DNA of 64,000 bases from Thioclava arctica. GTDB taxonomy: Bacteria; Pseudomonadota; Alphaproteobacteria; Rhodobacterales; Rhodobacteraceae. The stretch covers positions 1-64,000 of the forward strand of contig NZ_JBFRYC010000004.1 of assembly GCF_040892615.1 (NCBI RefSeq), written 5' to 3'. The position numbers and the translations under genes were made by a program. The notes under the pieces were generated by a model, which saw only the letters and a list, made by a program, of their open reading frames with translations, ran no database searches and had not been told where the DNA came from. Shown in pieces: positions 25,229 to 33,459 of this stretch. How positions within the stretch are numbered: position 1 is the first letter of the stretch; each line of letters starts with the position of its first letter.

Positions 25229-26835
25229 CGTATGACCCACGCCTCCTTGCCGCACCCCATCGTAGCGCGCGACATTGGTCTCTGGCTCCTTGCTCAACGG
25301 TAGCGCTGAAGGTGGTGTCACATCGGGTTGGTCGGTTGGCTTTCCATCCACCAGCCTGTGAAGAACGTTGAGCACATGGGTCTTTATCGGCACGCCCGCC
25401 TCCAGTGCCATCCCCACAGCACAGAGCACAGCCTGTTCATCTAGGTGCAGAACAAGCGACAGGATATCGACCATCCCCTGCCCGGCAGGGCATTGCGCAG
25501 CAATGTCCCGAGAGGGGCGCGGTCTCCGCCAGGCTTTCGCAGAATAATATCCTGCAATTGACGGCAAGGATTGGGCATCGCGACAAACGGTGCTCCGTTG
25601 CGCAACGGCCTCGGCTTACACTGCACAACGGTCAGGTAATGGCGCCAGTCATAGCTAACGCGGCCAGGCTGGCGGTGTGATCTCTCGATGATGCGTTCAT
25701 GCACGCATTTCACGGCCCCCTCAGCCACAATTACCAGTCGTTCAGGATAGATGTGCAGGCTGACAGGGGGGGGCGCAAAGCTGGCAGGCACAGAGTAGCG
25801 GTTGCGATCAAAGGTAGTCAGGCAAGTCGGTGATGCGCGCTTGCTCAACTCAACTAAGCCGTCAAAGGCCGTTGGTAGCGGCATCAATGCGGCCCTCTCG
25901 ACCCCCCAGGCATTAGCAATCCTGCCCGGCAAACTAGCATGCACAGACGCGGCTCAAAGCGCCTGACAGTGAACTTCCAGCCATCCATTCAGTGCTTGAA
26001 CGTCTGAAAAAGGCAGTCGCCACCTGCCACGGGCGATGGCGCGCATAGCGGACGTACTTCTCAACCTGGCCTTTCTCCCACGCAGCAGCTGGATTGCAAA
26101 ACTCAGGCTCAAAGACGTAGTGGCTGGTCATCGCCAAAAAGCGCGCATTTATATCGCGCGGCTTGCCTCGGTCAACCCTGTCCACGGCTGTCTTCATGTT
26201 ATCGTAGATGCCGCGGTCGGGGATACCCTCAAACACGCGAAAAGCATGCCAATGGGCGTCAAACAGCATCCATTGATCGGCAGTGCGTTTCCTCAAGAAA
26301 TGTCACGAGAGGGACGTGGGTCTGCAAACAAATAGGCCCGCACCAGAAACGCGCGGCTGAGTGACAGCTTGATGTGGGCGACCTGAAGCTTCACGCGCTC
26401 GCCACCAATAATGGCCCAGTCCTCGCTCCAATCAAATTGGAACGCTTCACCCGGTTGGAACACCAGTGGCACAAAGGTTTCCCGGCCTGTTGTTTGCTGG
26501 GCGCGCTGTCGGTCCGCCTTCCAACCGCGCTCAAAGACCGCAACCCGCTCATACGATCCGTCAAAGCCATGCTTCACCAGATCTGCGTGCATCTGCTTGG
26601 CCGTGCGACGGTCTTTGCGAGACTTACGCCGCTCCGTCACCAACCAACCATACAGCTTCACCGCAAATGAATCCAACTTACTTGGCCGTGTCGGCGTCCG
26701 AAAACTGGGTTCAACTATGTCAGCCCGCAGATAATTCCTGACGGAGTTGCGAGACAGCCCTGTCCGCCGTGAAATCTCACGAATAGGCATCTTGTTTCTC
26801 AAGGCCCATCGTCGAATAACGTTCAAAAACCCCAT
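25223..26835 (-). pseudogene. istA: IS21-family IstA transposase, broken into four frames
   Basis: From ATG 26835 the helix-turn-helix MGFLNVIRRWALRNKMPIRE begins, followed by the integrase-core start PGEAFQFDWSEDWAIIGGER. After a frameshift near 26295 come GIPDRGIYDNMKTAVDRVDR and WEKGQVEKYVRYARHRPW. Another frame holds the C-terminal FDRNRYSVPASF and IYPERLVIVAEG. At least three frameshifts are needed to join them. No istB was found downstream. Confidence 0.85.
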
Positions 26836-26941
26836 GTCTACCTCTCCATTAACCCTAGACACATCTCGTCTGGGGCAAATTTGCACATGGGTCATTTTCA
26901 GTGACAATTCTGACCTCTACCGGGGCAGTTCTGAGTGACGT
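26836..26941 (-). mobile_element. IS21 terminal region
   Basis: The minus strand from 26941 begins TGTTGAACGTCACTCAGAAC and repeats GTCA-containing motifs (GTCACTC, GTCAGAATTGTCACTG) before the istA start. This is the multiple-repeat end structure of IS21 elements. The opposite end is not recognisable. Confidence 0.55.
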
Positions 26942-27311
26942 TCAACAGTTTTCAGCCTGAATTTGCTGATTGAGCGCGATCAGGCGCTTATGGCCGCTGT
27001 TGATCGAGTTGCCGAAAACGCTTGCGTCATGGAAAAGTTGCTCGCGCTGCTGACTGTGCAGCTCGTCATACAACACGATGAAGGCGGGCATCGACACCTG
27101 CATTGTGGCGCGTTGCGACCTTGGTCGGAGCAGGAGCCATCCACCACAGTATCGAGCGAGGCCGACGGCCAAAAGCAACGCAACCCTACCACCCGCTTCT
27201 GACGGGACACGGGCAAGTTAAACTGACTATGCCGCACTTACCCAGCCGTGCGGACCCGACCCAAAACGTTCCGGGACGGGCAAACCCGCAACGAGGAGCC
27301 ACCGGATGCGG
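26942..27311. other. IS debris between IS21 and the dehydrogenase
   Basis: About 370 bp. A minus-strand frame at 26942-27178 (MPAFIVLYDELHSQQREQLF) looks protein-like but matches nothing recognised. 27106-27142 is a copy of a 37-bp sequence also present at 30411-30447. Confidence 0.4.
27106..27142. repeat. IS110-like upstream end, copy A
   Basis: TGGCGCGTTGC... through AGCAGGAGCCATCC aligns without gaps to 30411-30447 at 29 of 37 positions, with the last 14 bases identical. Copy B lies just upstream of an IS110 transposase start on the minus strand, so this is probably another IS110-type end in the same orientation. Confidence 0.55.
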
Positions 27312-29420
27312 TCAGTTCTGCGGCAGCGCATAGACTGCAACCATATCGCCCACCGCGGGTTTCAGGATTGAGTTGCCGCCCGAGACGAAGGCCACGTATT
27401 CGCGTCCTTTGTAATCGTAGATCGCGGGGTTTGCGACGACCGGCGCCTGAAGTTGCGAAGACCAAAGCTCATTGCCCGTCTGGATGTCATACGCGCGGGC
27501 CTTGGCATCCATGCTCGCACCAATGAAGATCAGCCCCGATTTCGTCACCGCCGGGCCTCCGATCGTAGGCGAGCCCATGCTTTCGGGCATGAAGAACCCA
27601 TATTTCTGCGAGCTTCCCAGCGGCTTGCGCCATTTGACATCACCGGTATGCATGTCGATGGCGACCAGTTCCCCGAAGGGCGGCTTCCAGCAGGGCATGC
27701 CGAGCCAGTTCAGCGCGTTTCCAAGACTCATCCCGTAAGGTGCGCCGGTCTGCGGGTAGAAACCGTTTTCATTGCCCGACCCGCCCGCGTTCTTCTCGTA
27801 ATCCTTGCGATCCCAAAGCTTGATATATTGCACGATATGGCTGGTGTTCACGACCGCGATCTGAGTCTGCGGATCGAACGCCACGCCGCCCCATTGCACG
27901 CCCCCGGCGCTGTCTGGATAGGCGAGCGTCCCTTCGCCCTTGGTCGTCGGAGGGGTATACATGCCGTGATAGGTCAGGTTCTTGAACAGCTTGGAACATT
28001 GCCCGCCCGAGACGATATCTGCAAGCTTCCAGACCTGGGGCTTCTTCGACTGATCGAGAAGCGGCGCGGGCTTCGTCGGGAAGGGCTGGGTCTTGGCATA
28101 GACCTCCCCCTTCACCGTGCCGTCGCCCTGGGGCACCGGGCGCTCTTCGATCGGCCAGACGTCCTGACCAGTCTCGCGGTTCACCACGAACAGGAAGCCC
28201 ATCTTGGTGCCCTGCATCAGCGCCGGGATCTGCTTGCCATCAACGGTGATGTCCATCAGCGTCGGGGCCGAGTTGATGTCGTAATCCCAGATGTCGTGAT
28301 GCACCCATTGGCGCGACCAGACCACCTTGCCGGTATCTAGATCAAGCGCAGTGGTCGAGGTGGCATAGGGGATCGCTTCGGTCCGGTTGCCGCCCCAGTA
28401 ATTCGGCGAGGGCGAGGCAACCGGCAGGTAGACCATGTTCAGCCCCAGATCGACCGACATCGCGGTCCAGACATTGGCGGTGCCGGTCTTGCGGCGGATG
28501 CTTTCGGGGAGCGTCTCGAAGGACCATTGCAGCTTGCCGGTCTGCGGGTCGAGCGAGAACACCGCACCGGGAGGGGCTTCGGCCCATTCCCAGTCCTGCC
28601 CGGCCCAGCCGAGGATCAGGTGATTGCCTGCCACGGTCGGCGGTTGCAGCACCGACAGCGGAAAGCGGTCGTTCACCTTATTCCACTGGTTCACGTCCAG
28701 CACGCCATCCTTGCCAAAATCGGGGCAAGGCTTGCCGGTATCGGCATCAAGCGCGAACAGCTGCGCATCCATTGTGCCAATGTAGACGATCTTCTGGCAG
28801 ACCTTGCCCGCAATGGGGTTTTTCGCCTGCCAATAGGCGACGCCCCGGTTTTTCAGCGCCGGCTGGGTCAGTGCTTTGAGGGTCGATTTGGTGTCAAAAG
28901 CCCATTTCTGCTTACCGCTGGCGGGGTCCAGCGCGAGCACCCGGTAAAAGGGCGTGCCGATATACAGCGTGTCATTGGCAAAGATCGGCGTGGCGGACCA
29001 GACTGTCGCGGGCTTGTCGCCCGAACCGTCCGAGACATCGCCGGTATGAATCTGCCAGACTTTCTGAAGCTTTCCGACATTTTGCGGTGTGATCTGCGTG
29101 AGGGGCGAATATTTCTGCGCCGAAAGCTGGCCGTGAAAGCTGTCCCAGACCGGTTGATCGGGTACAAGCGGCGTGCCGTTGCGCGGGCGGGGGCTGCTTG
29201 CATATTGCGGCGGTGCGATCGCGTCGGCGACACTCTGCGTGGTTTGTGGGGTGGTCGCACCGTTCGCGGGGACGGGCGTGTCGGCGGTGGCGGGGGTGCT
29301 GCCATCCGAGATGGTGGACTGGCTGGGCTGGGCAGGTGCGGTTTGCGCGCTGTCTTGCGCGGCGACACCTGCGCCCATCAGCGCCAGCGCGAGCGAGAGG
29401 GAAATCGTCTTGCGGATCAT
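27312..29420 (-). CDS. PQQ-dependent dehydrogenase, periplasmic catalytic subunit
   Basis: A 702-aa quinoprotein. The signal peptide MIRKTISLSLALALMGAGVAA is followed by a Pro/Thr-rich linker (residues 22-80) and an eight-bladed propeller. Family landmarks are KYSPLTQITPQNVGKLQKVW, VHHDIWDYDINSAPTLMDIT and LFKNLTYHGMYTPP. The sequence is closest in type to the catalytic domain of membrane glucose/quinate dehydrogenases, but without their own membrane helices. ATG 29420 overlaps the upstream membrane gene as ATGA. The reading frame from 29513 is rejected. It should oxidise an aldose or cyclic polyol in the periplasm and pass electrons to ubiquinone. No PQQ biosynthesis genes are in the window. 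Confidence 0.87.
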   Translation of the reverse strand: MIRKTISLSLALALMGAGVAAQDSAQTAPAQPSQSTISDGSTPATADTPVPANGATTPQTTQSVADAIAPPQYASSPRPRNGTPLVPDQPVWDSFHGQLSAQKYSPLTQITPQNVGKLQKVWQIHTGDVSDGSGDKPATVWSATPIFANDTLYIGTPFYRVLALDPASGKQKWAFDTKSTLKALTQPALKNRGVAYWQAKNPIAGKVCQKIVYIGTMDAQLFALDADTGKPCPDFGKDGVLDVNQWNKVNDRFPLSVLQPPTVAGNHLILGWAGQDWEWAEAPPGAVFSLDPQTGKLQWSFETLPESIRRKTGTANVWTAMSVDLGLNMVYLPVASPSPNYWGGNRTEAIPYATSTTALDLDTGKVVWSRQWVHHDIWDYDINSAPTLMDITVDGKQIPALMQGTKMGFLFVVNRETGQDVWPIEERPVPQGDGTVKGEVYAKTQPFPTKPAPLLDQSKKPQVWKLADIVSGGQCSKLFKNLTYHGMYTPPTTKGEGTLAYPDSAGGVQWGGVAFDPQTQIAVVNTSHIVQYIKLWDRKDYEKNAGGSGNENGFYPQTGAPYGMSLGNALNWLGMPCWKPPFGELVAIDMHTGDVKWRKPLGSSQKYGFFMPESMGSPTIGGPAVTKSGLIFIGASMDAKARAYDIQTGNELWSSQLQAPVVANPAIYDYKGREYVAFVSGGNSILKPAVGDMVAVYALPQN

Positions 29421-29788
29421 GCGTAGGCTCCGGTCTGGTTGGAGGCGCGGCTGGAGGCGATGTCGTAAATCAGGCCGATTGCCGTGACGGCCATTGCCGC
29501 GATCAGCCACCATTCATGCAGGAAATAGCCAGCGGCGGCGGTCCCGATCACGCCGAGCGCTACTAAAACGCGCAAGGTGGTGCGCCAGCCGCCCGGCTCG
29601 CTCAGCTGAATGAAAATGGCCGCCAGCACGATCAAGACGCTCGCGGCAATCACTAGCCCCGCGCCGAACGTGCCTGTGACCCCGGTTAGGGGGGTGACGA
29701 AATTCCATACCGCCACGGCCGCACCGGCCAAGCCGCCCAAGACCATCAGGATAGTGCGCGGCCGCGCTACTCGATTGGGATCTACCAT
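29417..29788 (-). CDS. Small four-helix membrane protein, probable anchor of the PQQ dehydrogenase
   Basis: A 123-aa protein with four hydrophobic segments (ILMVLGGLAGAAVAVWNFVT; FGAGLVIAASVLIVLAAIFI; TLRVLVALGVIGTAAAGYFL; WLIAAMAVTAIGLIYDI). Membrane-bound quinoprotein glucose dehydrogenases normally carry an N-terminal membrane domain fused to the propeller. Here the two are separate genes with a 4-nt overlap, so this protein probably docks the propeller to the quinone pool. ATG 29788 is chosen because AAGAAGGGTAAGG precedes it; starts at 29815 or 29839 would only add a charged tail. Confidence 0.75.
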   Translation of the reverse strand: MVDPNRVARPRTILMVLGGLAGAAVAVWNFVTPLTGVTGTFGAGLVIAASVLIVLAAIFIQLSEPGGWRTTLRVLVALGVIGTAAAGYFLHEWWLIAAMAVTAIGLIYDIASSRASNQTGAYA

Positions 29789-30178
29789 CGCCTTACCCTT
29801 CTTGCGGTTAGACATAAAAAGCCAACCATCGGCCCTCACTCCGGTTCCATGAAAAGTGATTGCTCGCGAACTCGTGTGAAGAAAGTTCGGCGCATGGCGA
29901 CCCGACAGCAGTGCTTTTCCAGCACCGCTGAAAACAACCGATAGCGAGATTTATCGATCCTGCAATTTTGCGCTTTGCTTTACAGAGCGAGCTTCCTACG
30001 CATTGCTGCCCTTGGTGCAGATCGCGGCGAATGTCTTGTGTGGATGCTCCTGCATAGCAAGACAGTTTTGAGATGATCTGCACACTGGTCAGAAGCAGCC
30101 TTGCGTCCGACCTATTCGCTCCTTCCCACCGCTGGATTTGTTGGTCGGCGTGAGGCCACGCGCACGGTGCAGCGATAA
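29789..30178. other. Upstream region of the dehydrogenase pair, no gene seen
   Basis: About 390 bp without a credible protein frame. It must contain the promoter for the dehydrogenase pair on the minus strand, but no site could be assigned with confidence. Confidence 0.35.
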
Positions 30179-30369
30179 CTAGGCCTGTTGATCAACAGAC
30201 TTGATCTCGACAAAGCGCATCGTAGGCCGTGTGACGCCCGCACAGATCGCTTCGGCGTCAATTGCATCAGACTTTGCGCATTTCACATAGGGTTTTGCAT
30301 ACATCGGCGGTATCAGACGCAGCTCATGGCCAAGCTGGCTAAGTCGAGACCAATCGTGGTAACTTGCAT
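30179..30369 (-). mobile_element. IS110-family transposase, 5' relic with internal deletion
   Basis: ATG 30369 starts MQVTTIGLDLA, the IS110 N-terminus with the first catalytic Asp. After a deletion and frame change the sequence continues LGHELRLIPPMYAKPYVKCA, KSDAIDAEAICAGVTRPTMR and FVEIKSVDQQ, ending at a stop. The rest of the gene is missing. Confidence 0.85.
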
Positions 30370-30410
30370 GGGCTGGCTCCTCTCAATTGCGGATTTAGAC
30401 AACTGCAGTA

Positions 30411-30447
30411 TGGCGCATTGCAATGCCGGTAAGAGCAGGAGCCATCC
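30411..30447. repeat. IS110-like upstream end, copy B
   Basis: This 37-bp segment lies about 40 bp upstream of the IS110 relic start and matches 27106-27142 at 29 of 37 positions. The two copies are direct repeats enclosing the PQQ dehydrogenase pair. Confidence 0.55.
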
Positions 30448-30554
30448 TCTCCATGTGTAATCCAGCTTTACAGTTCAGGTGGCACGGCATCGGGAATGCT
30501 CCCGCCGGTTTGAGGGCCTAGGAAAAGCGTTATGCTGCAACTCTTGTTGCGCCA

Positions 30555-31967
30555 TCACAGCGGCAACAGGGTGCTAAGTTGGAAAACGTCCAGTGCGGTC
30601 CCCGCCATGATCGCGCCGCCGATGACGGCGATCATCCCGATCCACACTGCGACGCCGCTGGGTCTGTCCAACAGCTGCACCTCCTCTGGCGGGGCGGCAA
30701 AATACATGATCCCCATCACCTTGGCGTAATAGAACAGCGAGGCCGCCGTGTTCGCCGCTGCCAGCGCGGCCAACCAGAGATAACCACCTTGGATCGTCGT
30801 CAGGAATAGCATCAGCTTGCCCAGAAACCCGACCGTTGGGGGGATTCCAACCAGCGATAAGAACGCCAGCACCAGCGCCGCCGCCGCAATCGGTTGCCGT
30901 CGCGCCATTCCGGCATAATCTGCAAGCGCCGTGCGCCCGCGCAAATGTGTGACCACAGCAAAGGCCGCCAGATTGCCGATAGCGTAGCTAGCCCCGAAAG
31001 TCAGCAGTGCCGTCAACGCATCGGGACTGACCCCAAGCACCGTGATTGCCATTAGCAGATAGCCCGCCTGTGCGACCGACGACCAGCCGATCAGCCGACG
31101 GACATCGTCCTGCCAAAGGGCGGCGAGGTTCCCGAGTGTCATCGTCGCTGCAGCCAGCACCGCGATCAGAGGGCGCAGATCCAAGACCTCTGGCGGGATC
31201 AGATGCACCAGCCGCGCCATGGCGATCGCGGCGCCGATCTTGGGAACCACGGTCAGAAAGGCGGCCGCAGGTGCCGGTGCCCCTTCTGCGACGTCAGGCA
31301 GCCAAGCGTGCACAGGCACTGCGCCCAGCTTGAAAGTCACACCGATAAGAATGAGCGCGAATCCCGCGAACAGCAGCGGCGACGCGTCAACACCACCCGC
31401 GAAGAGGCGTGAGAGGTCGCCATAACTGCTTGTGCCCAAAAGTCCCAAGACCAGCGTTACGCCCGTTACCAACAGCGCGTTTGCCAGCGCGCCCATCAGA
31501 AAATATTTCATGCCCGCCTCGACCGACAATGCCCAGTCACGGTGCCATGCTGCCAGCGTGTAGCCTGTCACCGAGGATAACAGCACCGCGATCACCAGTT
31601 CCAGCAGATCGCCCGCGCCTGCCATCGTCATAGCGCCCAAGGCCGACAGCAAGAGGATCGTATAATATTCGCCGTGGCGGGGGTCGGTGCGAAACCATCC
31701 CGGGGCCAGCAGGATGCAGAATGCCGTGGCGATCAGGATCATCAGCCGTGCCCAGATGCTCGCCCCGTCCAGCGCCCAAGTGCCCGAGAAGGTGAAGCGG
31801 GTTGTGCCAATCTGGTTGACAAGCAGGACGGCGGCCACCGCGATGCCCGACAGGGCGATCAGTGCCGCTCCGGCCTGCCAGCGGCGCGGCGCGAAGGTGG
31901 CAAACAACAGCGCCAGCACCGCTGCGACGATGATCGCGATCTCCGGGGTCAGGTCACCGATCGGCAT
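30555..31967 (-). CDS. nuoN: NuoN-like antiporter subunit of the orphan complex-I membrane arm
   Basis: A 470-aa polytopic protein of the Mrp/NuoLMN antiporter family. The conserved Glu of TM5 is present in AGDLLELVIAVLLSSV, and the Lys/His channel region reads IGVTFKLGAVPVHAWLPDVA with APAPAAAFLTVVPKIGAAIA. It is the last gene of the operon, 3 nt after nuoM. It should form one of the three half-channel pairs that move H+ or Na+. No downstream N- or Q-module gene follows. Confidence 0.92.
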   Translation of the reverse strand: MPIGDLTPEIAIIVAAVLALLFATFAPRRWQAGAALIALSGIAVAAVLLVNQIGTTRFTFSGTWALDGASIWARLMILIATAFCILLAPGWFRTDPRHGEYYTILLLSALGAMTMAGAGDLLELVIAVLLSSVTGYTLAAWHRDWALSVEAGMKYFLMGALANALLVTGVTLVLGLLGTSSYGDLSRLFAGGVDASPLLFAGFALILIGVTFKLGAVPVHAWLPDVAEGAPAPAAAFLTVVPKIGAAIAMARLVHLIPPEVLDLRPLIAVLAAATMTLGNLAALWQDDVRRLIGWSSVAQAGYLLMAITVLGVSPDALTALLTFGASYAIGNLAAFAVVTHLRGRTALADYAGMARRQPIAAAALVLAFLSLVGIPPTVGFLGKLMLFLTTIQGGYLWLAALAAANTAASLFYYAKVMGIMYFAAPPEEVQLLDRPSGVAVWIGMIAVIGGAIMAGTALDVFQLSTLLPL

Positions 31968-31970
31968 ACG

Positions 31971-33458
31971 TCAGCCTCCAACGATGGCGCGTGTGGTGCT
32001 GCCAATCAGATCGAGCAGCCAGCGTGGATAGATGCCGATCACCACGACCAGGGCCAGCAGAACCGACAACACGACACTTTCGCGACGGCTGAGGTCCGGG
32101 AACCCCGCGCGCGCCGACGCCAGATCGCCAAAGAAGACCTGTTGCAACAGGCGCAGGAACAAGGCGGCAGTTATCAGGATGCCCAGCAGGCCGATGGCGG
32201 CGATGACCGGGAACACAGCGAAGGTTCCGACAAAAATCTGCACCTCAGCCACGAATCCGGCAAGACCTGGCAGGCCGAGACTGGCGAATGCCGCAATCAC
32301 GGCGGCGACCGTCAGCTTTGGCGCGACCTTCGCCAGCCCGCCGAAAGCGTCAAGCTCGTAGGTCTGGCTGCGCGCCCAGATCCCGCCCGCGATGAGGAAC
32401 AGCGCCCCGGTGATCAGGCCATGGGCGACCATCTCGACCACAGCGCCGGTCAAGGCCAGCGACTGCGCTTTTTCCGCTCCCGACAACAACGCCCCGGCAG
32501 CCGCGATGCCAAGCACGGTGTATCCCATGTGGTTGACAGAGGTATAGGCGATGCGGCGTTTTAGATTGGTCTGCCCCAGCGCGACGATGGCGCCCCATAG
32601 TATCGAGGCAAGCGCAAACAGCGCGATCGGCAGGGCATAGGCCGCGAAACTTTCACGCATCATCTGCAAGGGAATGCGGATCATGCCGTAGGTCCCCATC
32701 TTGAGCAGCACACCTGCAAGGATAGCGGAGACCGGACCGGGGGCTTTGACATGCGCGGGGGGCAGCCAGGTGTGGACCGGAAACAGCGGCGTCTTGATGG
32801 CAAAACCCAGCATGAATCCCAGCAGGATCAATCCACCCCGTAAATCGTGCCCTGCCAGTGGCTGCGCCGCAATCAGACTGCGCATGTCGAACGTGATGGG
32901 GTCCACCGACAGCACAAGTCCGATGATCGCCAGCAAAATCGCGAGCGATCCGGCCAGCGTGTAGATGAAGAACTTCAGCGCAGCGCGTTGCGCGCCGTCA
33001 TGCCCCCAGCGTCCGATCAAGAAAAACATGCCGACGAGGCTCAGGTCGAAAAAGACGTAGAATAACAGCAGGTCCAGAACCAGAAACAAGCCCAGCGACA
33101 CGGATTCCAGAAACAGGAACCAAGCATAATAGGACACGGGGCGTTCGGGATTTTCCATCGGCCAGGAAATGCTTGAGATAAACAAAACGCCGCTCATCAA
33201 GGACAGGGCAAGCGACATGCCGTCGACCCCGACGCGCCACGCGATGCCAAGCGACGGAATCCAAGGCACCTCGGCAAGAAATTGAAAATCGGGTGCTGAC
33301 GGGGCGGTGTCAATACCGATCCAGACGATCAGCAACAGTGCGAATGACACAACAGATGCGCCGACCGCCACGGCTCTCGCTGCTTGGTGGCCCAGACGCG
33401 GTGAGACGACCAGCGCCAATGCGCCCAGCATCGGGATGAGGATGGCAAGTGTCAGCAT
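31971..33458 (-). CDS. nuoM: NuoM-like antiporter subunit
   Basis: A 495-aa polytopic protein. The channel segment GFAIKTPLFPVHTWLPPAHV and the TM8 lysine in SAILAGVLLKMGTYGMIRI are intact. The TM5 position usually occupied by Glu (FFEA/FWE in NuoM) is Asp here: LLFYVFFDLSLVGMFFLIG. That substitution keeps charge but is unusual. ATG 33458 lies 1 nt after the nuoL stop; the upstream extension to 33650 overlaps nuoL and is rejected. Confidence 0.92.
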   Translation of the reverse strand: MLTLAILIPMLGALALVVSPRLGHQAARAVAVGASVVSFALLLIVWIGIDTAPSAPDFQFLAEVPWIPSLGIAWRVGVDGMSLALSLMSGVLFISSISWPMENPERPVSYYAWFLFLESVSLGLFLVLDLLLFYVFFDLSLVGMFFLIGRWGHDGAQRAALKFFIYTLAGSLAILLAIIGLVLSVDPITFDMRSLIAAQPLAGHDLRGGLILLGFMLGFAIKTPLFPVHTWLPPAHVKAPGPVSAILAGVLLKMGTYGMIRIPLQMMRESFAAYALPIALFALASILWGAIVALGQTNLKRRIAYTSVNHMGYTVLGIAAAGALLSGAEKAQSLALTGAVVEMVAHGLITGALFLIAGGIWARSQTYELDAFGGLAKVAPKLTVAAVIAAFASLGLPGLAGFVAEVQIFVGTFAVFPVIAAIGLLGILITAALFLRLLQQVFFGDLASARAGFPDLSRRESVVLSVLLALVVVIGIYPRWLLDLIGSTTRAIVGG

Positions 33459-33459
33459 G

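Noticed and set aside
30186..30197. Palindrome TGTTGATCAACA
   Set aside because: It lies inside the IS110 coding relic (VDQQ codons) and is probably coincidental.
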